49,240 bases of DNA from Chromera velia. Its lineage: Eukaryota > Sar > Chromeraceae. Of the stretch, positions 23,781-36,064 are shown one piece after another. The stretch is taken from positions 45,468 to 94,707 of the forward strand of contig JAHBMJ010001769.1 in NCBI GenBank assembly GCA_018398765.1, written 5' to 3'. The notes beneath the pieces were generated by a model, which was given only the letters and a program-made list of their open reading frames with translations, was not told the origin of the DNA and made no database searches. Every line of letters starts with the position of its first letter. Within the stretch, counting starts at the first letter, position 1. The position numbers and the translations under genes are program-made.

Positions 23781-26700
23781 ATGGCAGTAAGTTCTTGCTA
23801 GGCCTGCTTGAAAGTCAAGCGCACCCCTTTCTTTAGTCACCAGCCCTTCTTCCATGCCTCCGCCCGTCTTGATGTTTTCTTTGCTGCGCCCGCTGCGAAA
23901 ACGCAAAAATTCTGCGCATGCCTCTCCGACTTCCTTCGACGACGTCCTCCCCCCGCGTTCACTTTTAACGAACACCTTTCTTGCTCCCATCTGGAGTGTA
24001 AAGCGGGGCAGCGCAGTGCAAAATCGATGCATTGAAGCGTGCAGCCAATCCCTCTGACAGGCACACACCCTTGACTCGAAGTACAAAGGAGAGCGGGAAA
24101 CACAAAGAATTAACACTCCGAAGAGTTTCGCGTTGCTCCTCCCCCCCTTTGCGGTCTTTTCCTCCTTTTGAATTTTTTGCCGTCTTTCCCTCCTTCTGTA
24201 TTCGCTTGTTGTTCGACTGCTCGTTGATGTCTCCTTCACTCTCTCCTTCTCCTCCTCTCCCTCACTGTTTGTGCAGACGAAAAGATTCCTCGATGATGAC
24301 GATGACGACGGCGCTCCCCTGCCGAAGGTGCAGAAGAAAAAGGTTTTGGCGGAAGACGATGAGGATGACGGGATGAGCATTTCGGCGGCGAAACCGCCCC
24401 AGCCGTCGGGAGAGCTGCGGGCCGCAGCCGCAGGAGGAGGGGGGGGTAGCTCCTCTTCCTCTTCTTCCTCAGCTTCTGCTGCAGGGAGTGGTGGTGGAAA
24501 ATCTCACGCGCACGCGAACGGGGTTGCGCATTCTGCTCCCTCACCAAAAAGTTCGAAGGACAAGGACAAACAAAGAGAAAAGGAGAAAGAAAGAGAGAAG
24601 GAGAAGCAAAAGGAGAAAGAGAGAAAAGAAAGGGAGAAGGAACGTGAGAGAGAGAAGGAAAGAGAAAAGGAAAAGGAACACCGACGAAAAGAGAAGGAAA
24701 AAGAAAGAGAGAGGGAGAAGGAGAGAGAAAGGGAAAGAGAACGTGCCAAAAACGCTGCTGCCGACGAAGACTTAGACTTTCTTCCGCAGAAAGAGAGACC
24801 GCGTCCATCCCCATCCCCTCCCTCATCTAAACCCCCTCCCCCGCCTCCTCAGTCTTCGTCAGACAAATCGAAAATCCCCCCCCCGCCGCTTTCCAATGCC
24901 AACAAAGAAAACAGGCCAGCCCCCCCACCGGGAGACAAACCAAAGAGTAAAGACGTCTCCAAGCCGTCCTCTTCTTCATCTGCTTCCTCTTCCTCCAAGC
25001 CCCAACCGCCTGCCGCAAGCAGCTCCTCAGCCTCTGCCGACTTGAAGAAACCCGCGAAACCCCCATTGAAGGAGAAGGCCCCCCTGTCCTCCTCCGACAA
25101 GGAGAAAGCGGCCCTGCTGCTGAAGAAGAAGGAGAAAGAGAAACAGGCACAGCAGAAGGCAAAGTCAAAAAAGTCCGTCAGTTCCTCTGGATCTTCCGAT
25201 TCCTCCGATTCCTCTGGTAGTTCTTCTAGTGGGTCTGACTCTGATTCCGGTAGCGGCTCTAGTGACTCCGATTCAGACTCGGACTCGGACTCCTCCTCCG
25301 GCTCTGAGAGCAGTTCCTCTTCCTCCTCTAGCGATACTTCAGAGGATAGGCCCGCGAAGAAGAAAAAGAAGGCCACGCCACCTTCCAAGAAGATGGTCTC
25401 ATCCTCCAGCAAGCCAGCTGCAAAGAAAGCAGCGGCTGCACATCAAAAGAAGTCAGGCAGGAAGGGCGACGACTCATCCGACGAGTCATCAGAGGAGGGC
25501 GAGTCGAGGGCGTACAAGAGGGAGGAAAGAAACAGGAAAGAGGAATTGATTGCAGACATCCTCTGCCGGTCAGTCTGTCTGTCTGTCTTCGGGGCCCGGA
25601 AGGAAGGAAGAAGATTCTCTCTCTGTTGGAGAGGAAGGGCATTTGCTTTCTTCTCCTTCTTCTTCTTCTTCTTCTTCTTCTTCTTCTTCCTTCTTCTTCT
25701 TCTTCTTCCTTCTTCTTCTTCTTCTTCTTCTTCTTCTTCTTCCTTCTTCTTCTTCTTCTTCCTTCTTCTTCTTCTTCCTCCTTCTTCTTCTTCTTCCTTC
25801 TTCTTCTTCTTCTTCTTCTTCTTCTTCTTTCTTCTTCTTCTTCTTCTTCTTCTTCTTCCTTCTTCTTCTTCTTCTTCTTCTTCTTCTTCTTCTTCCTTCT
25901 TCTTCTTCTTCTTCTTCTTCTTCTTCTTCTTCTTCTTCCTTCTTCTTCTTCTCCTCCTTCTCCTTCTCCTTCTCCTTCTCCTCTTCTTCTTCTGCTTCTG
26001 CTTCTTTTCGGACACGTGAATTTATTCCTATACATGGCCGACGGGACGAAGTCGGCGTTGCGTAATTCAAACGTGCATGATGATTCATTCTTCTCATTCA
26101 CTTTCTTTCATAGAGCGTGAAAACTGGAGTGCGCGATCTTGTTGTGCTCTTTGGGTCCTTTCCTTTTCTCACAGCGCTATCCCCTCCTCCCCTTGGTTCC
26201 CTCCCCTCCTTACAGCAGCACACAAACCTTTCTCTGTACTCCCAAAAGAAGAAAGCAGTGTCCCTCCTTCGTTCGGCAAAGGGCTCTTTGTATTTTCTTT
26301 CTTTCTCTTTCAGCGTGCCTCTCTGCATGCTTGTTCATGCATGCATAATCGCTGCTGGTTGGAGCCGTTGACGTGTCTGTCTATCTGTCTGTCTGCCTGT
26401 CTGTGTGCATGCGTCCACCCCCCCCTGCAGGTGGTGGTTCTGTATGGACCCCTGGCCGCCTGAGAACTTCAAGTACGCCCCCCTCTTGGAGGCAAAGGGG
26501 CTCAAGGAGGTCTCGATAGACGACTGGGAGGAGACGGACGACGTCACGGGAGGGAAAACGAAAGTCTATCAGGTATCCCACTTCCCAGGTCGGTTCGTGT
26601 TGGGAGGTTGGGTGAACTCTCGTGGGTGGAGGGGTGGCTCAGGAAGAGATGAAGGAAAAGGGCATGCAGAATAAATGTTTGAGTTTCAAGCGAAGGGAGA

Positions 26701-27738
26701 AGCAGCTGGTCTGGGAGGGCCGAGAACGGTCGAGAGCGGAGAAAGAAAGGGGAGTCTACGCTTCTTTTTTCTTTTTAAAGTTACCCCCCAACAGAATAGA
26801 ACCACAGCTTCAATGAACGAAGCGTCGATCTGTCACTCTGTCCGTTTTTCTGTCCCCCTTTCACTCATGCACTCTTCCTGCCAGCCCTCCTCTGCGTACT
26901 GCCTTCCTCTCTAGATGCGCACTTCTTTCCTTTTCTGGCTGTCTGTCACCTTCTCTGCCGATTCCCTCCCATTTACCTTTTTTCTCTCTCGTCCCTCCCC
27001 TGTTTGCGTTTGCAGGTGTCTTTCGGGACCCGTCTGGGAAGGCGCACGACTTCCGGCCGACGGAAGGGAAGCCCTGCTACAACTTTCTGGACTCGAAGAG
27101 CGAAAAGACGCTGTTCGAGATGCTCATCCGGGCGTACACCCACCAGATGAAGGAACTGGAGGGGGAGGAACAGACGAAGGAGAACAGGGCTCTCATGAAG
27201 GAACTCGAAGGGGTCAGTCAGTGCGTGCGTCAGTGGTCTCGCTCACTCTTTCCTTTCTCTCGCGTGCCCACTCGCTCGCTCGTTTTCTTTCTTTCTCTTT
27301 CTCTCTTTCGTTCTTTCTTCCTTCCTTTCTCACTTACTTACTTACTTACTTGCGTACTCCGGCATCATCTTTTCTTTCTGTGTCTGTTCCCTCTGCTGTC
27401 CTCATTCATCTGCCATATCTCTTCAGCTCCATTTGGCCCGATGCGTCCTTGTACCTCCTCCGTGTCATACAGAGTGTTTGTGCCTGTGTGAGTGTGTGTG
27501 TGTGTGTGCGCGCGCGCGTGTGTGTGTGTGTGTGTTTCTCACTGTAGTACATTTGTTCAATCTCTGCCAGGCTCTGTTGCCTCGCCTTGCCTTGCCTTGG
27601 TCTGTTTTTGGATTTCTTCTTTAGTCCCTTTCGATCGAGAGATTCCCTTACTCACTCACTCCTTTTCTCACGCCCTCACGACTGCAGAAACGGTCGGAGC
27701 GCGAGAAGGCCTACAAGCTTTTCTTCAAAAAAGCATAA
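23781..27738 (+). CDS. Lys/Glu- and Ser-rich, probably nuclear protein with Trp-rich C-terminal domain
   Basis: Exons: 23781-23786 (ATG GCA only), 24277-25568, 26431-26588, 27016-27212 and 27688-27738. They total 1704 nt, 567 aa, and all phases match. The tiny first exon is supported by its context (AAAAATGGC), the canonical GTAAGT donor and a strong pyrimidine tract before 24277. The protein begins MATKRFLDDDDDDG, then has acidic and basic clusters, poly-Gly/Ser, and a Lys/Glu/Arg block at residues 96-160 that should form a single charged alpha-helix. Pro-rich and Ser/Asp-rich stretches (SDSDSDSD, likely casein kinase 2 targets) follow. The C-terminal 140 residues are ordered-looking: RWWFCMDPWPPENFKY at 433-448, then FRDPSGKAHDFRP, CYNFLDS and a basic end (YKLFFKKA). 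Composition suggests a chromatin or RNA-processing factor; this is inference, and I cannot name the C-terminal domain. Confidence 0.85.
25646..26007 (+). repeat. Long (TTC)n tract, about 360 bp
   Basis: An almost pure TTC/TCC array inside the intron between 25568 and 26431. On the opposite strand it is (GAA)n, the class of repeat that forms triplexes. Interruptions are single C or T insertions that shift phase. The long Leu/Phe/Ser or Lys/Glu/Arg frames across it are artefacts of the repeat. Confidence 0.95.
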
Positions 27739-28757
27739 GGGAGTGGGGGGGGCGCGTATATTCTTCTTCCTCTTCTTCTTCTTCTTCTTTTTCTTCTTCT
27801 TCTCAATTCGCACTGGGAGGGTGTGCGTTGTTCCGTTGATTTATTTCTTTTTCTTTTTCTCGTCGCGTCTCTTGACCTTCCCTCTCTTCTTCTGTCACCG
27901 TCACACAAAACAAAGGCATACCCCCGTCATCTTTCTTCCTTACGCTCCTTTGTCGCCCTTCCTAAGTGAGCCCCTCCGCCTGTCTGCCTGCTTGCCTATT
28001 GTCTGGAGAATTCTTTCTGATGAGTTGTTGAGAGGGGGGGGCAGAGGTACCAGTACTTCGATTAAGGTGATGTAACGTGGGAGGTCAAGTGAGTCAATTG
28101 AGGGAGGAGGCTGTCCTGTCTAATGGAGAAGGGAGGGGGGGGGTGGGGAGTAAGGGGATTGGTGGTGAAAACGATACAGGACAGGGAGGGATTCTCTGTC
28201 TCCTCTCCTGTCCGTTTGTGTGTCTCCTTTGCTGCCTTTCCTTCCGTTTCTTTCTTCTTTCTGTTCTGCAAAGACAGGGAGGGAGGGAGGGAATGGGGTC
28301 GTGGTTGTTTCTGCACGGGGGAAGAATGAAGGAAGGTCCGGGTCGTGTGGTTGTGCCTCACTCACTTGCTGCCTTTTTGTGTGTTCGTCTATGCCTTCGC
28401 TTGCTTGCTTGCTTTACTGCTCTTCACTTTCTTTTTTGGCCTTCTTCTCCCCGAAACAAAGAAAGGGAAGACCGAAACTGACTGACACACCGACTGACTG
28501 ACAGGAGGTGCATGGGAGGACGGCAGGGGGAGATCAGGGCGACACAAGAAAAAAAAAGAACGGAAGCACCGTGGAGGGAGGGAGAGAGAGAGAAAGAGAG
28601 TGAACCCAAGGACGGGAAGGGGGGGAAGAGAAGGGCCGAGACCAACTGTCATCTTTTTGTAAGCAAATGACTCATAGATGAATCAATGGATGAAACAGGG
28701 TTGTTTTATGTAAGACTGCTGGGCCATTGTTTTCTTTCGGTCTTTCCGTCTTCGCAG

Positions 28758-28785
28758 AGGACCGACCTGCGGAAAAGCAAAAGAG
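28758..28785 (+). other. Possible 28-nt microexon
   Basis: A pyrimidine-rich acceptor (TTCCGTCTTCGCAG) and a canonical GTGAGT donor bracket 28 bases encoding RTDLRKSKR. It lies about 1 kb after the stop of the Lys/Glu-Ser gene, so it would need an alternative transcript or another gene. Chance occurrence is quite possible. Confidence 0.25.
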
Positions 28786-29219
28786 GTGAGTGACTTGCTC
28801 CTGTTCCTTCGAGACCGCAATCAGCGGGAAGCCGTCCTCTTCCTGTGCTCTCAGGGACTGCTTTCTTTCTGCCTCCTTGCGTCCTTGCGCAGACACATTT
28901 GTGGTACATTCACTTGAGCATCCATGCAGAAAACCCCATTTCAATCTGTCTTTAATTCCGATCCACTCAATCAGGGAAAGGCTGCAGGATGAGTGGAACG
29001 CTGAATGCGGGAGTGAGGGCGGGGTCTTCGCGTGATGCGCGCACGGGGATTGGGAAGAGGGCTAGCTCGCAAAAACGCTGGAGAAATTCGTGCATGGATG
29101 GGCGGTCTAAGCCGGTCTTTGGCGGGGACTCCGAAAGGAGACTAGAAAGGAGATGGATGAGACGATTGAGGCGGCTATGGAGGCGGAGCCACGCAATTCA
29201 ACTACCATCAATGCGATAG

Positions 29220-29990
29220 TTCCACAGACTCTTTGTGAAAAGAGCTCAGTTTGCTGCTGATACAAATCTTGAAAGTCTGTTTAGCTCTTTTTTGTATAGA
29301 GCTCAATTTAAGTAAATGTTTTGCGGAAAACGCTAAGCATAGAACTAGTATTAGAACTAGTATTAGAATAAAAAAAACTTTATTTACTAGTAAAAAATTT
29401 AATAGTTGCCGCTGTAAAGGGCTATACCCATAAGAGCACAGGCCGCAGCACAGTGCGAAGACTTTGAACCAAGAGAAATACCCTCCTCCGCAAAAAAAAA
29501 AGATTCAAGTACAGCAATTTTCTTTCGCTTTAATTTAAGCTTTCAAAGAACACATTTTTTTATATGATGCATTTCGTACGTACACGTTAATAATGAGTTA
29601 TCAACTAGCTAGAAGCAAGTTTTCTGTGCTCATATCAGCTAGCCTACTCTGCCTCCAAATCAGCTGGCCTCAGCGGCTGGTATAGTTAGCCAACTCTTCA
29701 AGTTTGCTTTCTACCTATACTAGTCCTATAGACAACTAAATAGATAAACAAAAACAAACCTCAAAACAAATGCACTCCACCATACAACAAAACGGAGGAG
29801 TTAGTTTTATAATTATAATTACTATCTAGATAATCATAATTATTGATATTTCTAATAAAAAATTTGGAATCAAACGTCTTTACTACTAAACTTAGTATGA
29901 CTCTCTACTGTATCTGCTAGTAAATGAATGAATGAATGAATGAAGTTGGCTTTGCTAGAGTGGAACCGTGCTCCCAGCAGCCCATGTTCA
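29220..29990. other. AT-rich island
   Basis: Strongly AT-rich, with a short tandem repeat (tagaactagtat, two units near 29340) and a GAAT array at 29926-29943. No ORF over 60 codons other than a composition-driven one. It resembles the islands at 17033, 38220 and 47990. Confidence 0.6.
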
Positions 29991-30720
29991 TGAAAGAGAT
30001 CGTCAATCACTCAACTCTAGAGATAAGGCTAAGCGCGAGATCCCCTGAAGTGCTTGCTTGGTGAGCTCACGAGCAGCATGCGCGTTGGAGGTGGCAATAG
30101 AAGACTCGAACAGAAGAAGAAAAGGTCGCGTTCACACAGAAACAGGCGTGCACAGTGAGTAACAAAGATCGTAAATGGCTCTGCATGCTTCATACGGATC
30201 GATTTGTAAAGCCAAAAGCAGCATCTTCCTCGCTTCTGTTTTGGCTGCATCCGATCCCTCAATTCCTTCTCTCTGAATCCTTTGCTTCACTTTCTTTCCC
30301 TCTACCACTTTGTTTAGTTTATTTCTTGCTTCTACCCAATTGGAGCATACTGAAAGCCGGTGCCAGAGATCATCAATTTTTCTTCCATTTGAACAATTAA
30401 CCCTCTGCCAGACAAAACACTTCTCCGGGAGAGCTGGCCCCCCCCGTCAAACCCTTCCAATTTAGTGTCAATGCCCTTAGAAGTGGCTTAATCTTCTTAC
30501 ATAAAGCACTTCTCGGCAGACAGGACATCCGTACTTTGGGGCTATTCTTTGAAGATAAAAGAAATAGAGAAGAACGTGAAGAAGACGGAAGAGCTCTCTG
30601 TAGTCCTGATAAAGAGGCAGACAGGGGAAAGTTGCCCCTTCCTTCCCTGTCTCCCCTTTTCATGCATTCCATTCCCTAGGCATCCTTAATTTTGGCAGAA
30701 ACAAACAAATTCCCCTTCGG

Positions 30721-30942
30721 GGCCCGTCTTTCGCCTCTCGCTTCCTTTTGTTTGCTTTCTTTAATTTAATGCATGCATATGCATGTTGGCCTGATAACTG
30801 GAATTTGTTGAGAATCGTACCCGTGCCAAAAGGTCCCCCTTCGCCACAGCCGAATGACTGGCGTCCTGTCCATGTCCTTAACCCTCTTGCAAAGCTCTTT
30901 GGTCTCCTTATAGATGACAGAATCCGTAATACACTTTTTTGA
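30721..30942 (+). pseudogene. Non-LTR retrotransposon reverse transcriptase fragment
   Basis: The frame reads FNLMHAYACWPDNW, then LLRIVPVPKGP, then NDWRPVHVLNPLAKLFGLLI and DDRI, ending at TGA 30940-30942. This matches the start of a LINE-type reverse transcriptase (W-x-x-A/R-x-V-P-I-x-K, then W/Y-R-P-I-x-L and the following helix). The catalytic YxDD part is absent, so it is a dead fragment. Its continuation was not found in the next kilobase. Confidence 0.75.
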
Positions 30943-31086
30943 GTCTTCTTCAGTTGTAGTTCATTAGTTAGTGCAAAATATCATTCATATATATATATAT
31001 ATATATATACTGTTAGTATCCTGTTTGCTGCTGTGGGTCTGAAGGCCGGGGGAGCATTTTCCTCCTCTATATCCGCCCCCCTCTCC

Positions 31087-31197
31087 TCAAGACACAAGAG
31101 GCGCCGATTCATAGCTCCTCTTCTTCTTCTTAATATTCTTCAGAGACTCTAGACAGCCGAGGGCCGACTCTCTGAGTCTCTGTGCAAACTGAATCGG
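31087..31197 (-). CDS. Probable terminal exon, coiled-coil protein fragment
   Basis: Acceptor CCCTTTGTTGCAG is followed by 36 codons and TGA at 31089-31087. The peptide (PIQFAQRLRESALGCLESL then NIKKKKRSYE) is amphipathic and highly charged. Upstream exons would lie beyond the GAAA tract; candidates are 36214-36065 and the coiled-coil pieces at 33.3-34.2 kb on the same strand, but no continuous model was found. Confidence 0.35.
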   Translation of the reverse strand, partial: PIQFAQRLRESALGCLESLKNIKKKKRSYESAPLVS

Positions 31198-31547
31198 CTG
31201 CAACAAAGGGAAAAGAGAAAAGAGAAAAGGATAAGAGTAAGTGAATACAGAGTTCCCAACTCAATCTAGTTCCTTTATCATTCATTACTAGAGAGGAGGG
31301 AAGGAAAGAAACAGATAAACAGAGAGAAGAACAAAAAAGACAGGAGCCAAGCTTTCTCATTCACTTTATGCTCTTCCCCTGCCAAAGGGAAGTGACTGAA
31401 TGACGTGTGCAAAAAGAGGTTTAGAAACACACCAACTCCAACTATCCGTCGATCCATCCATGAACTGAAACTGCGGGCATGATCACTCAACTGATTCAAA
31501 CAATAAATTAAAAAAGGACGGAAGGATAAAAGACAGACAGACAGACA

Positions 31548-32010
31548 GACAGACTGACAGACAGAAAGAAAAAAAGAAAGAAAAAAAGGAAGGAAGGAAG
31601 GAAGGATGGAAGGACAGAAGACAGCAAGAAGGAAAGGAAGAAGGAAACAAAGAAGAAACCAGAAAGAGAGAAAGAAAGAAAGAAAGAAAGAAAGAAAAAA
31701 AGGGGGAAAGGAATGAGGAAAGTAAGAAAGAAAAGAAGAAAGAAAAGAAAGAAAAGAAAGAAGAAAGAAAAAAAGCAAGAAAGAAAGAAAGAAAAAAAGA
31801 AAGAAAGAAAGGAAGGAAGGAAGAAAGGAAAGAAAGAAGAAAGAAAGAAAGAAGGAAAGAAAGAAAGATAAAAAGAAAGAAAGACAAAAAGAAAGAAAGC
31901 GAGAAAGAAAGAAAGAAAGAAAGAAGAAAGAAAGAAAGAAAGCAAGAAAGAAAGAAAGAAAGAAAGAAAAAAAGAAAGAAAGGAAAGAAGGAAGGAAAGA
32001 AGGAAGGAAA

Positions 32011-32051
<41 letters not shown>

Positions 32052-32112
32052 CAAAAAGAAAGAAAGCGAGAAAGAAAGAAAGACAGACAGAAAGATAGAA
32101 AGACAAAAAGAA
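31548..32112 (-). repeat. Long (GAAA)n tract, about 560 bp
   Basis: GAAA units with GAAG, AAAA and GACA interruptions make a purine-only strand over more than 500 bases. On the minus strand this is TTTC/TTCC. Long Phe/Leu/Ser frames across it are artefacts. Confidence 0.95.
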
Positions 32113-32139
32113 AGGAACTCGAAGGAAGAAATACATATT

Positions 32140-33326
32140 GGAAGGAAGGTATTATGACACCTACAGCGAATTCAAATTGCCAAATACCTACCATGCAGAC
32201 CGTCTGTTCTTCTTATGTAAACAAAACCAGTACCAACCGTTTTGCTGATGAAGCCTGGCTGGCTGGCTGGCGGAGCATGCCCTCGATTCTTGGGCTGCGA
32301 GAGCCATCGGGAAGACCTCAGTACCTATGGTGTTCGCTGCAATTGACACTGAGAGATGGGGATAAGCGGAGAAAGCAACAGGCACGCCACTATGGGGGGA
32401 CCGTGTGATATAAGGAAGCATCATACAAAACACAACGGAACGAAAAGAAGTGCTGTGGAGAAGAAAAAGGCTGCCAAGCCTTACGTATAGGCGTGTTTTG
32501 TTGTGACTCAAAAAAAAGTAACCATGAGCAGGAATCGTTGCAATATTAGCAATGCACGGAGGCAGATGCATAGATGGAATCGGACTGCTTCTTGTCCCTT
32601 ACCTGATTTGTTTGGAATAACACCATGTACTGTGTGAGTGGAAAAAAGACATACGAGACAAAGATGGACGATGAGAGTCACTGAAAGCAGGCGAGCATAC
32701 CACTTCCTGTGCTCTCCTTCTTTCCTCTCTCACTCCTCTGTTCCCGCCTCCAAGTGGTGGAAAACGGGGGCAAGGGCCGGGAAGCAACGGGGTCTCAGTA
32801 TTTCTAGCATCGTCCTGAAACCAGTTCAAGGAGAGGAAGCATGAGAGGTACGCAGGTTTACTGCGGGATGCAGAGAGCTTGCAGATCATGTGCAAGTCTA
32901 GAATTAAAAGTGTTACTCAAAATTGATAAAACCGATCGAAAGATGAAGAGGATCAGCTTTGCATTCTAGCGTGCAGAAAAAAATCAACGAAAGATTTAGC
33001 AAGCTCAAGGGGCAGAGAACAGGCAGGAAAGCGTGCGTGTATAATCACCGACATTTTCTTTTTCGTCGTTGGAATCTTCTTGAAAAAACTAAGGCAGAGC
33101 GGCAGATAGACCAGGAGACAAAAGGCCCGGCTGCAGAAGAAAACAGAATGAAAAGAGCGAATTTGATGCAAAAGAGGAAGGGAAGGGGAAGGGAGAGGAG
33201 GGGAGGAGATGAAACAAAGATAAAGAGACCCAATCACTGAGACAAACTATGTTACTAAAGTCGAAGGTGGGAGCCGCCGCACAAATTAACAGTGTTTATT
33301 TGCCTTATATAAACATGATGCACCCC
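32140..33326. other. No gene recognised
   Basis: Mixed-composition DNA with short frames on both strands and no domain, clear splice pair or repeat array. Confidence 0.4.
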
Positions 33327-34181
33327 TCATAGTCTGTCTCCCACAAAAATGAACAGATTGCAACCTCTCAACTTTGTTCCGTCTTCTCTGACTTCCTGGA
33401 ACTCACCTCTCTCGAGCAAAGTCAATCGCACTTCCAAGAGTACCGGTTTGCCTGAGAGCTGCACTGTGGTCACAAAGAAGGTCTGCACGGCTCTATGGAG
33501 GCTTTCGAGCGCCTCGTCTGCTCTCTTTCTGGCGTTTTTCACCACATCAAGGGTCTAGTTCCCAACGTATCTGTGAGAGAGCCTGCTGTTTCTCTTTTTT
33601 GCGTTCTTCATCACATGAGAGGCGTCTTGCAGTGTGAGCTTAAGCCCCTCAAAGCTCTGAAACAGGATGCACAAAGAGTGTTTTGTTCTCAGGAGTTGAT
33701 ACAATCTTATGAGGCGTTTGTATTTCTGTTGCAGCTGTCTAAAGTCTTTATGCTCCTCTTTTCTTCTCTCGTTAGTCCATGCGTTGAATTCCTTCAGCTT
33801 CTCAAGTAAACCGGTGTAAATGCCACCGGCTTCTCCCGTGTGCTGAGAAGCCCCCCCAAAGCGGCTGCCGTTGCTCCAGTTCCAAAACCGAGAGCAAAAA
33901 GAACCAGTTCATGGCTGAGGAAGTTCTAAATTTCCTCCAGAACGTTTTGGGCAGGGCCTTCTCTGTCTTCCAACTTGGCAGGTCTGGCTTCTTATTGGGG
34001 TGACGAAGGTCATGACTGCCTGCTGGAGGTTGTCGAGGGCTCTTTCCACCCTCCAGCTCTCTTTGCCTCCTTGAGAGTCACAGATCCCCCTGCCCTGTGG
34101 GAGAGCTCCCCGTTGGCTGACCAAGCAAAGAGCGTCTTCATATATGCATGCCTTCGAAACGAGGGCCTTGCATACACTCAC
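33327..34181 (-). pseudogene. Decayed coiled-coil region with internally repeated segments
   Basis: Minus-strand frames read coiled-coil-like peptide in pieces separated by stops and shifts. ALESLHRAVQTFFVTTV (near 33500) resembles ALDNLQQAVMTFVTPI (near 34010), and VVKNARKR resembles VMKNAKKR about 75 bases away, so the region contains diverged duplicates. A seven-C run at 33851-33857 coincides with one frame change. There is no start, no complete frame and no recognised family. It may be exons of a gene also using 31197-31087 and 36214-36065, or a relic of one. Confidence 0.35.
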
Positions 34182-36064
34182 TCATGTATGAAAGAAGCAT
34201 AGAAGAACGTACATTCAACGATCCTGAACCGATATTCGATTTCTTGTGCATAGGTATACTCATTCATAAAGATCACAGACATTAAAAAGGTTGAAATCGT
34301 TGTGGTATATGCGAATCTAGCATGCCTGTTCCAAGAAACAAGGGGGAAAACAAAAAATATTTGTAAACATCTGCAAGCTTGGCATTGTCATAGACACTGT
34401 CAGGCAGTTTTCCACAATAGGGACAAAATTTGAAAAGTTGCCCCTCTTTTTTTTTACGGAGCAACTTGTACTCGAGTTCTCCCTTTAGCTCTTAATTCGA
34501 CCTTTTGGTCATCATCTCTGTGGGAATTAAGATCTTGACAGGGAAGGAGCTGGAGACCCTAGCTGTGGTGCTTTACCGCAAGATCAGAAGAAGATCTTCT
34601 TTCCCTCTCTGCCTCTCCCCCCCCACCCTTTTTGCTTCACCCTGTACACTTTGCCCTCAGGTCTTTCACCTAAGATACCCATGCAGGTTTGTGTGTCTGC
34701 ATGCAGACAATAGGATCAGACAGACACAATTAAGACAGTCGAGTGAGATTGGAACACACTGCAGCTCCATCCTTCCATTGGTGCAGATGTGTTTCGGCAT
34801 TTTTTCCCGTTTTCTACAAGCCAATTTGCCAACGGCAATTGAGAACCGCAGTGTGAAGTTAGTCCTTCCGTCTGTCCGTCTGTAAGTACGTCTATCTATT
34901 TGTCTGTTTTGATCGTCATTTCGACTTTTGTTGCCTTTTCACTTGACCGTCTGAAAACGAAAAACAAGTGAAGAGGATTCTTTTCTGAAAAGTCAATCAG
35001 TCAATCGGTAGGTCAGTCGGTCTGAAAACAAATCAAGGTGATCTTTGAATGGTGCTCAACGACATACTCACTCACCTGGGTATGGACTATGTCATTGATC
35101 ATTGATCAGCACTGTCAGGCAAGGCAAGCTACAAAGAGAAAACCTCTCTTTTCTATCTCGACAATTGTATGCATGCATGCATGGGATCGAGTCCATCAGA
35201 GGACAATTAAACGATATGCAGGACCAAAGATAGATAAACGTGGGTGTATGGAGACGAGGAAAGGTGCATGCATGAAGACATCAAGAAAAGCTTTTTTGGG
35301 ATATCATCTCTTAAAACTCAGAAGAAGCATACTGACCTCAAACTCCAAGATTGCCACTTGTTTGGCAAATTTGATTTTTCTGCAACGAAGCAAATTTGAA
35401 TTTGTTCTGCATAGGAAAGCTAAGAAGCCAAAAAATAGGTGTACAAGGAGAGGGGGGCAAGAAAAGAACCAGCAAACCAATGAATAATCAGTAGAATTAT
35501 AGATAGACAGACAGACAAACAGGTGCATAAGTTGTACAGCCAGTGGTAGCACAAGACACGCGCGTACAAAGAAACCGAAAAGGAAGCCAAACAAGAAAGA
35601 AGGCAGGCTGTGATGCACGTGGAATTAAGTTCACTGGCCGATTTCTTCGAGCTTCCCACAGTTAGCCTGATCAATCGACCCTCTATGTGTAAACACACAA
35701 AAAACTGACTCAGCTTGCATCCTTTCACATCTTTCCTCGGACTCCTCCAACCTGCGGAGACATTCGCAGAGAGAGAATATAAGACGCCGCCTTTGTCTCT
35801 TCATTCTCAAATCTTTTCACTGTCTTTCATGGAACCAACAAAGAAGAGGAAAAGATTTCTGAGACACTAGGAGGCCTGTTTACTTGGTCCGTGTATGCCT
35901 CTTTGGTGGCGTGGAAGGATAATTTAATTAAGGGGCAAGAGATTAACAAACAAACAGATGCAGTGACGATATGACAAGAGAGACGAAGAAGGGCAAGCGT
36001 GTGAAAGAAGTGAAGGAAAGAAGGGCAAGGGCAATAGGAAGGGAAAAAAAAAACGCTCTCTAAC
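34182..36064. other. No gene recognised
   Basis: Short frames only. 34505-34630 (+) has a brief ubiquitin-like look that does not hold up. A few GTCN-type repeats occur near 34870 and 35000. Confidence 0.4.

Larger units (their letters stand above)
27739..30663. other. Intergenic DNA with microsatellites and an AT-rich island
   Basis: 27739-28750 has TTC and G-rich tracts and no supportable gene. 28985-29220 is a GC-rich stretch with a short Arg-rich frame that may be the remnant of a mobile element (weak). 29220-29990 is AT-rich. 30000-30660 contains no recognisable coding sequence. Confidence 0.5.

Noticed and set aside
24504-25412. Minus-strand Ser/Leu- and Glu-rich frames
   Set aside because: They are mirror images of the Lys/Glu and Ser/Asp stretches of the plus-strand gene, which has a consistent exon model.
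25328-26120. Long Lys/Glu/Arg or Phe/Leu/Ser open frames on both strands
   Set aside because: They are the six readings of the TTC/GAA array inside a spliced intron.
31278-32194. Three overlapping Phe/Leu/Ser-rich minus-strand frames resembling membrane proteins
   Set aside because: They translate the GAAA microsatellite; there is no start context, domain or splice support.
34505-34630. Ubiquitin-like look of GIKILTGKELETLAVV
   Set aside because: The resemblance is only a few residues, the rest of the fold is absent and the frame runs into low-complexity sequence.
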